From: Clostridia bacterium
Lineage (GTDB): Bacteria > Bacillota > Clostridia > Oscillospirales > Acutalibacteraceae
Assembly (NCBI GenBank): GCA_017403065.1
Contig: JAFQOT010000004.1
Location: 62,001-126,000 of the forward strand
DNA length: 64,000 nt
Direction of reading: 5' to 3'
The position numbers and the translations under genes are program-made. The notes beneath the pieces were generated by a model. It saw only the letters and a list, made by a program, of their open reading frames with translations. It had not been told where the DNA came from and did not search any database. Below are positions 1 to 8,697 of this stretch, in pieces. Each line of letters starts with the position of its first letter. The first letter of the stretch is position 1.

Positions 1-2205
1 GCCGTCACGCCAGGCTTCAATTTCGGTACGAATCCAATCAATACCGCTTCCTGTAGCCCCGTCTGACATAAGTACTATTATGTCCCCTACTCTGCATTTT
101 ACGGCGGCCTGGTCAAAGCCTATTTCCCGCAAAATCCCTGCAGGTAAAGATTTGCTTTCTGCCTTACCCGTTTTTCCTGAACGTCTGATTATTGTGGGGG
201 CAGCGCCCGCTTTGTAAAGTCGGGTCTGACCTGTAAATAAATCTATGCTTGCCACATCTACGGTGGCTAAGGATTCATCAGTAGATTTGAAAAGCATTGA
301 CGAATTGAGTATCCTTAATGAACAGTTGTATCCGAACCCGGCTTTTATAAGCCTTGCCATCAATCCTGAAGCCATAGCTCCGTCTACGGCAGCTCTTCCG
401 CCTGTACCCATACCGTCGCTTAATATCATTGTAAAATGACCTCTGCCGTCATAAAAGTACTTGTATGCATCACCGCACATATTAGACCCATTGGCGCATA
501 TTTGCTCCACCCCTATATCCACCTTTATTTCAGCATGCTCATTCAGTACAATAAATATATCACCGCCTACCTCGCTTACATTAGGCACGTCAAATTCTTT
601 TTCACAGGTTACAGACAAAAGCTTCATTATCTGAAGCTTATTTATTACGGTTTCGGGTGACTTTTTAATCTTAAATTCAAGGGTCATCCTTCCGTATTTG
701 TCTATTCGGCTGCTGGCTTCGTCCACCCTTATATCTAAATTTTTAAGAGCAGCTGCCGCATTTTCTGCCGCCACGTTATCAAATCTTTCATCATTGTTAA
801 AATCCAAAGCCAAATCGTGTAACATATCAGAAATACCGTTAAACTGATCCGATACTACAGAGCGTACCTCGTCGATGCGGTTTTCTGCGGCAATACGGCT
901 TGTATACTCAGAATATCTTTTATATGTGGCATTTCCGATACGTGAAAGCCTCGAACATCTTCCCCTAAACTCTGTAGGAGCTGAATCTTCGGGAGAGCAG
1001 TCCCCCGTTTTAATAGCCTTTGTCATTTCAATAACGGCATTAACCGTATCATTACGCTTGTTTTCCCAACAATGCACCCTTAACTTACAGCCCGCGCAAG
1101 CATCTTGTTCAACAGCGGTTATAACCCTGTCAAAATCAGGAGCGTTGATTTTTGAAAGCTCGCTTGAAACGTGCTCAACCGTTTCAGAAACATCTCTAAG
1201 GGCATTTGATGCAAGCTCCAACCTCATTGTCAGGGATTTTTTAAACCCTATGGGTATAGCCAACTGAGGATGAGCAGAAAACAGCTTGCCCATAAATACG
1301 CCCAAAGGCTTGGGTAAAGTTATAAATACAATAGAGGCTAAGGTAGCTTCAATTACCGTTTTAGAAATTATTTCTATATTGCCTGTAGGTACTGTTCCTA
1401 TAAAGCTGAATAAAAGTAATAATCCTATCTGGGCATACTTTCCTAAAGGGGTGAAAATTCCTGACATTAAGCCCCCAAAGGCGAATGCAATACTTAAAGC
1501 TGCATCCTCGCCGCCTAAGGTCAAGGTCAAAGCTACTGCTATGCCGCTTACTGCCCCTGATACTATACCGCCGTATTTAGAGGCTATCAATATAAGCAAA
1601 AAGCCTAATATTTTTCCTAAAGATATTCCATTTAAGGCAACACCGTTAAGGCCCATCAACATTATAGATACAATAATTAAAAGCGCTGACAGCTCGTCCA
1701 CCGAAAGACCTGAAATATTTTTAGCAAAGGAATTAAAGGCTCTGGCAATAAAAAATGTAGCAATAAGGCAAAGCAAGGATTCGGTAACTACATTTAATAG
1801 GGTGATTTCCTCGCCTCTTAAAGAAACCGCCGAGGTTAAAATGGAAGATAAAAATGCAATAAAGGATAAGAAAAAGGGATTTCTTACAATCTTTTTATAA
1901 TTACTGACCAATAATTTTACAGCCAAAACAGCAAAAAGCGCGGCTATATACCTGAATCCCCCGTTGCCCACAGCAGGTATAAAGTATCCTATAAAGACAC
2001 CTGTGGCTGCGGCTGGGGTATATGTAATACTGCAGCCTGCTAAAAAAGAAATTCCAAATGGTAAAAGCTCGCTAAGCACCACTGCTTTTGAAAAAACAAA
2101 GCCTGCCAACGCCGACAAGAAATGCATTACCCCTGCAAGCAACAGCTCTTTTTGGTTATATTTTTGTCTAATGTCCCACAATCTAACAATTTCCTTCAAT
2201 ATCAT
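1..2205 (-). CDS. spoIIE: Stage II sporulation protein E, SpoIIE (C-terminus cut by window edge)
   Basis: This is the forespore PP2C-type phosphatase that dephosphorylates SpoIIAA to release sigma F, and it also acts at the polar septum. The reverse strand is open for 735 codons to the left edge, so roughly the last 70-90 residues of the usual 800-plus are missing. The N-terminal third is a run of about ten hydrophobic membrane segments. A central soluble region with several cysteines follows, and the C-terminal part has PP2C features, including a DGMGTGGRAA motif near residue 595 and a late SDGATGSG motif. The ATG at 2205 is used, with GGGCGGTG just upstream. A GTG at 2208 is also possible. 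The gene diverges from spoIVA, and its promoter carries Spo0A-like boxes. Confidence 0.95.
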   Translation of the reverse strand, partial: MILKEIVRLWDIRQKYNQKELLLAGVMHFLSALAGFVFSKAVVLSELLPFGISFLAGCSITYTPAAATGVFIGYFIPAVGNGGFRYIAALFAVLAVKLLVSNYKKIVRNPFFLSFIAFLSSILTSAVSLRGEEITLLNVVTESLLCLIATFFIARAFNSFAKNISGLSVDELSALLIIVSIMLMGLNGVALNGISLGKILGFLLILIASKYGGIVSGAVSGIAVALTLTLGGEDAALSIAFAFGGLMSGIFTPLGKYAQIGLLLLFSFIGTVPTGNIEIISKTVIEATLASIVFITLPKPLGVFMGKLFSAHPQLAIPIGFKKSLTMRLELASNALRDVSETVEHVSSELSKINAPDFDRVITAVEQDACAGCKLRVHCWENKRNDTVNAVIEMTKAIKTGDCSPEDSAPTEFRGRCSRLSRIGNATYKRYSEYTSRIAAENRIDEVRSVVSDQFNGISDMLHDLALDFNNDERFDNVAAENAAAALKNLDIRVDEASSRIDKYGRMTLEFKIKKSPETVINKLQIMKLLSVTCEKEFDVPNVSEVGGDIFIVLNEHAEIKVDIGVEQICANGSNMCGDAYKYFYDGRGHFTMILSDGMGTGGRAAVDGAMASGLMARLIKAGFGYNCSLRILNSSMLFKSTDESLATVDVASIDLFTGQTRLYKAGAAPTIIRRSGKTGKAESKSLPAGILREIGFDQAAVKCRVGDIIVLMSDGATGSGIDWIRTEIEAWRDG

Positions 2206-2227
2206 CACCGCCCAAATTTCTATTAAA

Positions 2228-2260
2228 ATTATACGACAAAACGCATAGTTATTTTGTCAA
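2228..2260 (-). promoter_or_regulatory. spoIIE promoter with 21-bp spacer and overlapping Spo0A-like boxes
   Basis: On the reverse strand a perfect -35 TTGACA (2255-2260) and a perfect -10 TATAAT (2228-2233) are separated by 21 bp, too far for ordinary sigma A recognition. TTTTGTCG lies next to the -10 and TTTTTGACA overlaps the -35. Each is one mismatch from the 0A-box core TGTCGAA/TTCGACA. In Bacillus, spoIIE and spoIIG have Spo0A-activated sigma A promoters with 21-22 bp spacers, so the same mechanism is inferred here. Confidence 0.75.
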
Positions 2261-2357
2261 AAAGCGGTGGTCTTTTTTAAGTTTTTTTGCCATAAAGAAG
2301 TATAAAAAAGGTAAAAGAATATTTTACTATAACAAAAAATTTAATTTATTATACCTG

Positions 2358-2386
2358 TCATAATTATCGGTAAAAAAACATACTAT
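2358..2386 (+). promoter_or_regulatory. Sigma E-type promoter of spoIVA
   Basis: TCATAAT (2358-2364), a 14-bp spacer and CATACTAT (2379-2386) match the sigma E consensus known from Bacillus (about ATATT, 14-15 bp, CATACAnT). It lies 42 bp upstream of the spoIVA start. spoIVA is a classic mother-cell sigma E gene, which supports the assignment. Confidence 0.7.
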
Positions 2387-2428
2387 TTTACAAAAGAATG
2401 TTCGGCTGAAAGCCGGGGAGGAATACAA

Positions 2429-3907
2429 ATGACAAAAACTGATATTTATAAGGATATTGCCGAGCGAACAGGCGGTGACATTTACATTGGCATTGTGGGA
2501 CCTGTAAGAACTGGTAAATCTACCTTTATAAAGCAATTTATGGATAAATTGGTTTTACCTAATATGCCGGGCGAATATCTTAAAGAGCGGGCCAATGATG
2601 AATTACCGCAATCATCCTCTGGCAGAACTATAATGACCACCGAGCCTAAATTTATTCCTGAAAAAGGGGCAAATATAAGCATTGATGATTCTGCCGAAAT
2701 GAATGTACGGCTTATCGACTGTGTAGGATACATAGTACCAAGCGCTTTAGGTTATATCGAGGGTGATCAGCCAAGAATGGTTATGACACCTTGGTTTGAA
2801 GAGCCTGTGCCCTTTAATATGGCGGCAGAAATCGGCACTCGTAAGGTTATCACAGAGCATTCCACTATAGGACTGGTAATAACCACCGACGGAAGCATAA
2901 GCGATATACCGCGAGAGGAATATGCCGAAGCAGAGGAAAGAGTTATTGACGAATTAAAGGCTATAAATAAGCCCTTTATTATACTTCTTAACTGTATGTA
3001 TCCTAATTCCCCCGAAAGCATAGAAGCTGCAAAGGAATTAACCGACAAATACTCTGTTCCTGTAATACCTATAAACTGTCTTGATTTAACCGAGGATGAT
3101 ATAAAGCAAATATTATCCCGTATACTTTTCGAATTTCCAATTAAAGAAATATGCATCAACTTCCCCAGATGGATAAATCACCTGCCTCTTGACCATTGGC
3201 TGAGAGCAAATCTGAACGAAAACATTAAAAAATCCTCAGCCGACATACATCATATAAGAGATATCAATAACTTTGGGTCTGAATTCAAATCAAATGAAAA
3301 TATAGAATCGGTTACTGTTGATTCAATTTCTTTAGGTGAAGGCAGCGCTCAGGTTAATCTGAACACAAAGCAAAGCCTTTTTTATAAAATCTTAGCCGAA
3401 AATACAGGCCTTGTAATCGAAGACGAGCAAGAGCTTATGGAAAATATGATAAAATTAGCTAAAATGGAAAAAGAATACTCCCGTGTTAAAGGCGCATTAG
3501 AAGAGGTAGAGGCTACAGGCTATGGTATAATAATGCCCGACACCGAGGAATTAACCTTAGAAGAGCCTGAAATTGTTAAACAGGGCGGAAGATACGGTGT
3601 AAGGTTAAGAGCGTCGGCACCGTCTATCCACCTTATGAAAGCCAATATCACCACCGAGGTAAGCCCTATTGTAGGCAGTGAAAAGCAGTCTGAGGATTTG
3701 GTAATGTACCTACTTAGCGGTTTTGAAGAAGACCCTGTAAAAATTTGGGATTCTAATATATTTGGTAAATCCCTCCATGACCTTGTAAACGAGGGGCTTC
3801 ACACCAAGCTATCACGTATGCCTACCGATGCGCGAATGAGGGTACAGGAAACAGTAGAAAGGGTTATAAACGAGGGCTGTAACGGTCTTGTATGTATACT
3901 ATTATAA
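2429..3907 (+). CDS. spoIVA: Stage IV sporulation protein A, SpoIVA (spore coat morphogenetic ATPase)
   Basis: SpoIVA is the mother-cell ATPase that polymerises on the forespore surface to form the coat basement layer, recruited there by SpoVM. The 492-residue product has the expected full length. It has a Walker A motif GPVRTGKS at residues 24-31 inside a GTPase-like fold, and ends in the family's conserved hydrophobic tail (GLVCILL). The ATG has a strong site, GGGGAGGAA, about 6 bases upstream. A sigma E-type promoter precedes the gene and a strong hairpin terminator follows directly. spoVM, its partner, is present in the same window at 36848. Confidence 0.97.
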   Translation: MTKTDIYKDIAERTGGDIYIGIVGPVRTGKSTFIKQFMDKLVLPNMPGEYLKERANDELPQSSSGRTIMTTEPKFIPEKGANISIDDSAEMNVRLIDCVGYIVPSALGYIEGDQPRMVMTPWFEEPVPFNMAAEIGTRKVITEHSTIGLVITTDGSISDIPREEYAEAEERVIDELKAINKPFIILLNCMYPNSPESIEAAKELTDKYSVPVIPINCLDLTEDDIKQILSRILFEFPIKEICINFPRWINHLPLDHWLRANLNENIKKSSADIHHIRDINNFGSEFKSNENIESVTVDSISLGEGSAQVNLNTKQSLFYKILAENTGLVIEDEQELMENMIKLAKMEKEYSRVKGALEEVEATGYGIIMPDTEELTLEEPEIVKQGGRYGVRLRASAPSIHLMKANITTEVSPIVGSEKQSEDLVMYLLSGFEEDPVKIWDSNIFGKSLHDLVNEGLHTKLSRMPTDARMRVQETVERVINEGCNGLVCILL

Positions 3908-3910
3908 AAA

Positions 3911-3940
3911 AATGCTTGAAGCTATAAAGCTTCAAGCATT
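3911..3940. terminator. Bidirectional terminator between spoIVA and the cohesin gene
   Basis: A perfect 12-bp inverted repeat (AATGCTTGAAGC, six-base loop, GCTTCAAGCATT) has A-runs on the left and T-rich sequence on the right. It can stop both the rightward spoIVA transcript and the leftward cohesin/dockerin transcript. Confidence 0.85.
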
Positions 3941-3948
3941 TTCATTTT

Positions 3949-5487
3949 CTATTCTTGGTCTTCGTCATCGGTTTCACCGACAAATTCAGCCGCCTCGGCC
4001 TCGTCCTGTTGGGAAAAATCGATTTCCTGTGCTATCTCGTCCTCGTTATATTCACTATCCTCTAAAGCAAAGTCGGTAGTGTAATTAACAGTATCAAATT
4101 CTTCCATTAAATCAATATCACTCTTGCTGTTTGCAATTTTATGTTGATTTACAAATCTTAAAATCAGAAGAACTATAAGAGCTATAACTCCCAAAACAAC
4201 CAATGCAAGACCTATAACCACGATTTTTGCATTATTACTTAAAGAATCAAATCTTTGAATAAAACCTTTATTTTCTCCGTCCTTTTTGTCAGAAACAGAG
4301 ATAAGCTTCATTTCAGGATAACGCTGTAAAACCTGCTCTTTTGAGTCATATCTGTAAAATTCAAAATCCTCGCCATTGTTGCAGTACACATAGTAAAATG
4401 CCGACATTTTTTCATTGTTGCTTGCATAACAGGAAATATCGAACCCACCAATTTGTGTGTTGCTCAAATAGTATCCCTCAGGTACCTGACTTTTAGACGG
4501 AATTTCTGATAACACATAAAATTTGTCGCCCTGACTTAAAAAGCTTAACTTTTTAAATACACCTGTTTTTTTATCTAATGTATACGGTACATATTCAGGG
4601 TTTTCGGTAGAATTAAGATAATAAATTTCTAAATTTTCCTTTTGGTCTGTAACAACCGTAACATCTATATCATTATACTTAACAACCTTAGTTTTGAAAT
4701 TATTAGGTATAGTTATTCCCTCTAAATTATTAGAAACTGTATATATAACACTGTCAACAACAGTTTCCAAAGGATTTACTTCAGGCTCGGGGTCATAATC
4801 GAGACGGGTGACTTTTATTTTATAAACCTTTTGAGCGCCGCTTGGTGCAGTAACTGTAATTGTAACATTATTAGCGCCTAATTTTAAATCATTTCCACCG
4901 CTTACCCGTACAGAAGCTCCCTTATCCTGAGCTGTAGCGTAAACCTTACATTCTAAAACCGAGTTACCCACCGAAACATCATAGCTTGTTGTTGAAGCTG
5001 AAAATTGCGGTGAAAGAGTTCCGGCGCTAAGTGACAAGGATTTTAAATTGCAGTTGCCCGAAAGGGTCTTATCATTTACAGTAGCCGTTGTGCTTTGGTT
5101 TGGCAAAGCTATCTTTGCAGCATCAATATTTACATATAATAAATCTGCTGTAGATACTGTGCAAGAGCCAGCCTTAATAGCCTTAAATTTGCACTTAATC
5201 GAATTTGAATTTCCTGTGCCTCCTACAGCCATTGTAACCACACCGGCTCCTCCGCTACAGCCTTCGCCAGAAATGAATTGTAAAACAGAAGCGTCGTAGT
5301 TAAGAGTACCGCTTATAGCGTACATTGCTTCATTTGCCGAAACATTTACCGTAACTGTAAACTCCTGACCTACTGTTAAATTTGGAATTTTGCTGATACT
5401 TGCTGCCGCAGATGTATTAAACACCAATGAGCTTGCAAAAATTAAACAGCTTAAAATCAAAGCAAAAGCCTTAGAAATTTTTTTCAT
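3949..5487 (-). CDS. Membrane-anchored cohesin-domain surface protein
   Basis: This is a predicted cell-surface receptor for a dockerin protein. A signal peptide (about residues 1-28) is followed by a cohesin-like beta domain (about 29-145; TVGQEFTVTVNVSAN, then LNYDASVLQF). Next comes a cadherin-like beta-sandwich (about 146-228) and an unrecognised extracellular region (about 240-420). One transmembrane helix (about 423-445) leads to a very acidic cytoplasmic tail of some 67 residues. It is the second gene of an operon, 23 bp behind a glucosaminidase that carries a dockerin, so the two probably bind each other. The membrane helix with a long inner tail differs from the sortase or SLH anchoring usual in cellulosomes. 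Domain calls rest on reading the sequence; the cohesin call is good but not certain. Confidence 0.8.
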   Translation of the reverse strand: MKKISKAFALILSCLIFASSLVFNTSAAASISKIPNLTVGQEFTVTVNVSANEAMYAISGTLNYDASVLQFISGEGCSGGAGVVTMAVGGTGNSNSIKCKFKAIKAGSCTVSTADLLYVNIDAAKIALPNQSTTATVNDKTLSGNCNLKSLSLSAGTLSPQFSASTTSYDVSVGNSVLECKVYATAQDKGASVRVSGGNDLKLGANNVTITVTAPSGAQKVYKIKVTRLDYDPEPEVNPLETVVDSVIYTVSNNLEGITIPNNFKTKVVKYNDIDVTVVTDQKENLEIYYLNSTENPEYVPYTLDKKTGVFKKLSFLSQGDKFYVLSEIPSKSQVPEGYYLSNTQIGGFDISCYASNNEKMSAFYYVYCNNGEDFEFYRYDSKEQVLQRYPEMKLISVSDKKDGENKGFIQRFDSLSNNAKIVVIGLALVVLGVIALIVLLILRFVNQHKIANSKSDIDLMEEFDTVNYTTDFALEDSEYNEDEIAQEIDFSQQDEAEAAEFVGETDDEDQE

Positions 5488-5510
5488 TTAAATCACATCA
5501 CCTTTTTTTA

Positions 5511-7271
5511 CTAAGCTATATACTTAACCTTTAAAATGTGCATCTGAACAAGCGCCAAATCCACAATATCTATTTTACCGTCTCTGTTTGCATCGGCAGC
5601 CTTAGCTCCGTCGCCGCTAAGAGCTCTTACTCCTAAAATGTGCATTTGCACCTTTGCTAAATCCACAATATCTATAACTCTATCATTATTTGTATCCCCG
5701 TACATTAAAGCCGATTCATTTGCCGAGGGCTGACCGTCGGTAGTCACCCTTAAAACACAGTTGGTGGAAGCGTGTACCGAGATCGTATAATCTGTTGTGT
5801 ATCCACTTTGTGACAATACCGTTATTACTACTGTGTTATCACCTTGCTTAAGATTATACGTGCTTTGTGATGCTAAAGTAGCATTAGCTACTGGGGTTGC
5901 CTTAACGGTAACATCGCCTGATACCGATAAATTATAATGATAGTTATACATAGAAAATGTAGGGGTTAGACCACCTATTTCCAAGCCTTGAAGATAATAA
6001 TTATTTATTTTATTGCTGCTTACTGGTTTTGGACATGCACTAGCAGGCATATCAGTAAAAATCGGAATTTTAAAGGTCAGCGCCCAGCTTGACTGACCTT
6101 TATAGGTTTTACGCAACGAATAACCCTTATTATACGCATCGTGTACCGCCTGCGCATACTGATTATATATTTTATTAGGGTACTTTACATTAAAATCCTG
6201 ATAGTAATAAGTATCCTGTCCTCTTGAAATGTAGTTACTGGATAATGTTTGCGCGCCGCCCACAATAGATTTATAACGGGTATCCCAGCCCTTTCTAATA
6301 GCAGTATTTATACCGTTTGCTATAACCTCTTCGTTTGTGCTTCCCGAAGCGTTTATATTAAAGAAATTATAAAATCCGCTCTCGCCTGTTATTAAAGGAC
6401 TTGTAGCCGATTGCTCCTGTCTGATTTTAGAGGCAATAATATACGGGTTTACGTTTGCCTCTTTACCCGCCAGCATTATAACACTTGCAAAAGAGCCTCC
6501 GCCTGGCTCATTAGCCGCAGGTGTATAATTATTTTCCATAAAGGTGCCTTCAATTATCTTTCTTACACCGTCTTCAGTCTGAACAGTAGGATTGTAACCT
6601 TGCTCTAAGAACATATATATAGCCGAATCATTCAAAAAATTTCTTGGGTCCATATAATAAGCTATTATCTCTTTTGAAGCGCCTGTCCATCCGCCGTTAG
6701 ACTGAACCCATCTATTTTCTTCCCATATATAAGAGCCTAATCCCATAGACCACCAGGAAACTGGCTGTTGATTAACGTTTACCTGTTTTCTCATATTTAT
6801 AGACTGGTCAGCTACAGCGTTACTAAAGGAATAAGACACAGGCTCGGGTATAAATACCCAATTAGGATATGCCGAATGAAGCTGTCTTAATGAATCTCGA
6901 TAGCTTTCAGGGAAAGAATTTATCTGGGTTTCAAAATCAGCATCAGGATTATACGTAACTATCCTAATATAATCAGAGTTATAAAAAACATAACCCGACT
7001 TGGAAGTACCGTCTTTATTATACTGTACCTTATACCAAGTACCCTCTGAATTATCTACCCTTTCAAGCACATTTGCGGTTATTCCCGAAACCTTTTCGAT
7101 AATATTACTTACTTTTGTGGTAGGTGTAGACCTTATTCTTACGTTACTTCCGTCAATATATGCCGTAGTAATCGTAGCAGCGCTTGTAGTAATAACGAGA
7201 TTGCAAAATACAGTTATAAAGAGTAATACTAAGGTCATAAAAACACTTAAATATTTACTTATCTTAGACAT
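5511..7271 (-). CDS. Secreted N-acetylglucosaminidase with SH3 domain and C-terminal type I dockerin
   Basis: This is a predicted peptidoglycan hydrolase. After a signal peptide (about 1-31) there is a bacterial SH3 domain (about 33-100). A glucosaminidase-type catalytic domain follows (roughly 250-400; the KIRQEQS stretch has the likely catalytic Glu), then a cadherin-like beta-sandwich. A dockerin fills residues 525-586: two Ca-binding loops (DTNNDRVIDIVD and DANRDGKIDIVD), each followed by VQMHIL. A GTG at 7284-7286 would add five residues, but the GAGAGGA ribosome site fits the ATG at 7271. It leads the operon with the cohesin gene. The promoter has a consensus sigma A box pair and an adjacent perfect 0A box, so sporulation-phase control is inferred. 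Confidence 0.9.
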   Translation of the reverse strand: MSKISKYLSVFMTLVLLFITVFCNLVITTSAATITTAYIDGSNVRIRSTPTTKVSNIIEKVSGITANVLERVDNSEGTWYKVQYNKDGTSKSGYVFYNSDYIRIVTYNPDADFETQINSFPESYRDSLRQLHSAYPNWVFIPEPVSYSFSNAVADQSINMRKQVNVNQQPVSWWSMGLGSYIWEENRWVQSNGGWTGASKEIIAYYMDPRNFLNDSAIYMFLEQGYNPTVQTEDGVRKIIEGTFMENNYTPAANEPGGGSFASVIMLAGKEANVNPYIIASKIRQEQSATSPLITGESGFYNFFNINASGSTNEEVIANGINTAIRKGWDTRYKSIVGGAQTLSSNYISRGQDTYYYQDFNVKYPNKIYNQYAQAVHDAYNKGYSLRKTYKGQSSWALTFKIPIFTDMPASACPKPVSSNKINNYYLQGLEIGGLTPTFSMYNYHYNLSVSGDVTVKATPVANATLASQSTYNLKQGDNTVVITVLSQSGYTTDYTISVHASTNCVLRVTTDGQPSANESALMYGDTNNDRVIDIVDLAKVQMHILGVRALSGDGAKAADANRDGKIDIVDLALVQMHILKVKYIA

Positions 7272-7308
7272 CGATTTTCCTCTCACAATTTAAAAATCAT
7301 ACAACCTA

Positions 7309-7337
7309 ATTATACATTTTACTGCAAATTATGTCAA
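7309..7337 (-). promoter_or_regulatory. Sigma A promoter of the dockerin/cohesin operon
   Basis: On the reverse strand TTGACA (7332-7337), a 17-bp spacer and TATAAT (7309-7314) match the consensus exactly, about 38 bp upstream of the ATG at 7271. Confidence 0.85.
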
Positions 7338-7340
7338 CCT

Positions 7341-7355
7341 ATATTCGACAAAAAA
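7341..7355 (-). promoter_or_regulatory. Candidate Spo0A box upstream of the dockerin/cohesin operon
   Basis: Reverse-strand TTTTTTGTCGAATAT contains the perfect 0A core TGTCGAA (7344-7350), ending seven bases above the -35 hexamer. That puts its centre near -45, a usual place for a Spo0A activator site. Binding is inferred, not shown. Confidence 0.6.
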
Positions 7356-7408
7356 TGTATGGTTTCTTATGGGTTTAATGGTACATTTTCACACCTCAGT
7401 CATAGTCA

Positions 7409-7443
7409 TAAAAAATAAAGCGTCCTCTTTTATAAGAGAACGC
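7409..7443 (-). terminator. Terminator of the DUF1015 gene
   Basis: On the reverse strand a hairpin with arms GCGTTCTCTT and AAGAGGACGC is followed by TTTATTTTTTATG. It starts 10 bases after the stop codon of the gene at 7453. Confidence 0.75.
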
Positions 7444-7452
7444 ATAAAAGCA

Positions 7453-8646
7453 TTATTTAATTTTTCTTGCTTCAAGATAAAATCTTTTATCATCTGCCAA
7501 GCCCATAGAAAAGGTTTTTCTCGGCAGACAACCATCATTTGCTACCGCAAAAAACAGCTCTGATTTTTTCATACCGTCGAATAAAAAGCCTATACCTTTT
7601 TCTCTTTTGCACAGCTTTCTCACATTCTCTGTTCCGTGTATGTAATCTATTTTTAAATCATTTTTATCCTTTAAATATTCGTCTAAAAAGCTTTGAAGTG
7701 TAGCGACACTAAGACTGCCTGTGGGCTTTACACTGATTTCCCACTCTTTCTCACCCTTTATAATGGTGAATTTTTGAGCATCCTCTCCGTAATATTCTCC
7801 GCCTGCAGCTTTGATAAAATCATCTACCAAGCTTTCGTCTGCGCCGAAAACAATACGGTATATCGGCTCAAATTCAAGGGATTTGTCGTGAATATTTACC
7901 ATTTCCACCAACGCATACCGAGGACCTACCCCCTGTTTATAACATTCCTTTGCTGAAGCTAAGGAATGGTTACCGTCGCCTACTGCAAACAAAAGACCGT
8001 CATTTGATTTTTCATAAAGCTTACCCAAGGCTTCCTTAATATGTGTAATTTGTGGGTCGCCAAGTGTAAAGCCCTTAATACTGCCGGCATTTTGCAAAAG
8101 GTTAAAATCATACACCTTTTCAAGCTGTTCACTTTCTTTAGCAATAGGCTCTATAACTGTTTTTTCTTCATCATCAATCAAAAGCATAATGTGAGGAATT
8201 TCCAAAGCTGCATCACGCCTAATATTAACACGGGCAGGTATACGCTCTAAAACCGTTTCCTCAGTAGCTCTAATCAAGGTATCTGCGCCCTTTTCATAGC
8301 TATAATCCTCTAAATCGATAAGCCCCACTATTCCGTGACGTATTTTACCTTCCTTTAAAACGCGGCGGGTGTAAATCATAGTGTTATCAAATGACTGAAA
8401 AATATCACCCTTTATGTACTCTACCATAGTCTTGTTGATTTGCTCTATTTTTTGGCTGTCATCACCTGTCAAATATACCTCAGGCAAAATAATTTTTAAA
8501 GCAGATGGAGCATCGCCTACAAGCTTTTCTGTTTCAGCCCAGTATTCAGGCTCAGAGGTATACTGGTCACAGGCTATAACCGCCCACTTATCAAATCTGT
8601 CTTTTGGTAAAAGTATGTCACCAGGATAAAAAAACTTATTTTTCAT
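7453..8646 (-). CDS. DUF1015 family protein
   Basis: This is a conserved cytoplasmic protein of 397 residues whose whole length matches the DUF1015 family. Visible family features are FYPGDILLPKDRFDKWAVIACDQ near the start, a GDGNHSLASAK stretch in the middle and a C-terminal domain. The biochemical function is not established. In many Clostridia the family sits next to serine-biosynthesis genes (serC/serA), but not here: the neighbours are the dockerin hydrolase and an orphan lipoprotein. It has its own terminator downstream. The start ATG at 8646 sits in an A-rich stretch behind AAGGAA. Confidence 0.85.
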   Translation of the reverse strand: MKNKFFYPGDILLPKDRFDKWAVIACDQYTSEPEYWAETEKLVGDAPSALKIILPEVYLTGDDSQKIEQINKTMVEYIKGDIFQSFDNTMIYTRRVLKEGKIRHGIVGLIDLEDYSYEKGADTLIRATEETVLERIPARVNIRRDAALEIPHIMLLIDDEEKTVIEPIAKESEQLEKVYDFNLLQNAGSIKGFTLGDPQITHIKEALGKLYEKSNDGLLFAVGDGNHSLASAKECYKQGVGPRYALVEMVNIHDKSLEFEPIYRIVFGADESLVDDFIKAAGGEYYGEDAQKFTIIKGEKEWEISVKPTGSLSVATLQSFLDEYLKDKNDLKIDYIHGTENVRKLCKREKGIGFLFDGMKKSELFFAVANDGCLPRKTFSMGLADDKRFYLEARKIK

Positions 8647-8671
8647 AATCTAAATTCCTTTTTATAATATT

Positions 8672-8697
8672 AAATCTGCCACAAATGTGGCAGATTT
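8672..8697 (-). terminator. Hairpin behind the lipoprotein gene
   Basis: AAATCTGCCACA and TGTGGCAGATTT are perfect 12-base arms directly abutting the lipoprotein stop codon. On the reverse strand they are followed only by a short T/A stretch (TTTAATATT), so termination may be partial and could let transcription reach the DUF1015 gene. Confidence 0.55.

Noticed and set aside
1286..1900. 204-codon forward frame over spoIIE
   Set aside because: It lies opposite the membrane domain of spoIIE and has no family features; it is a shadow frame.
3949..7271. Cellulosome gene cluster
   Set aside because: Only one cohesin and one dockerin are present. The dockerin partner is a wall hydrolase, and no glycoside hydrolase for plant polysaccharides, SLH or sortase anchor is seen.
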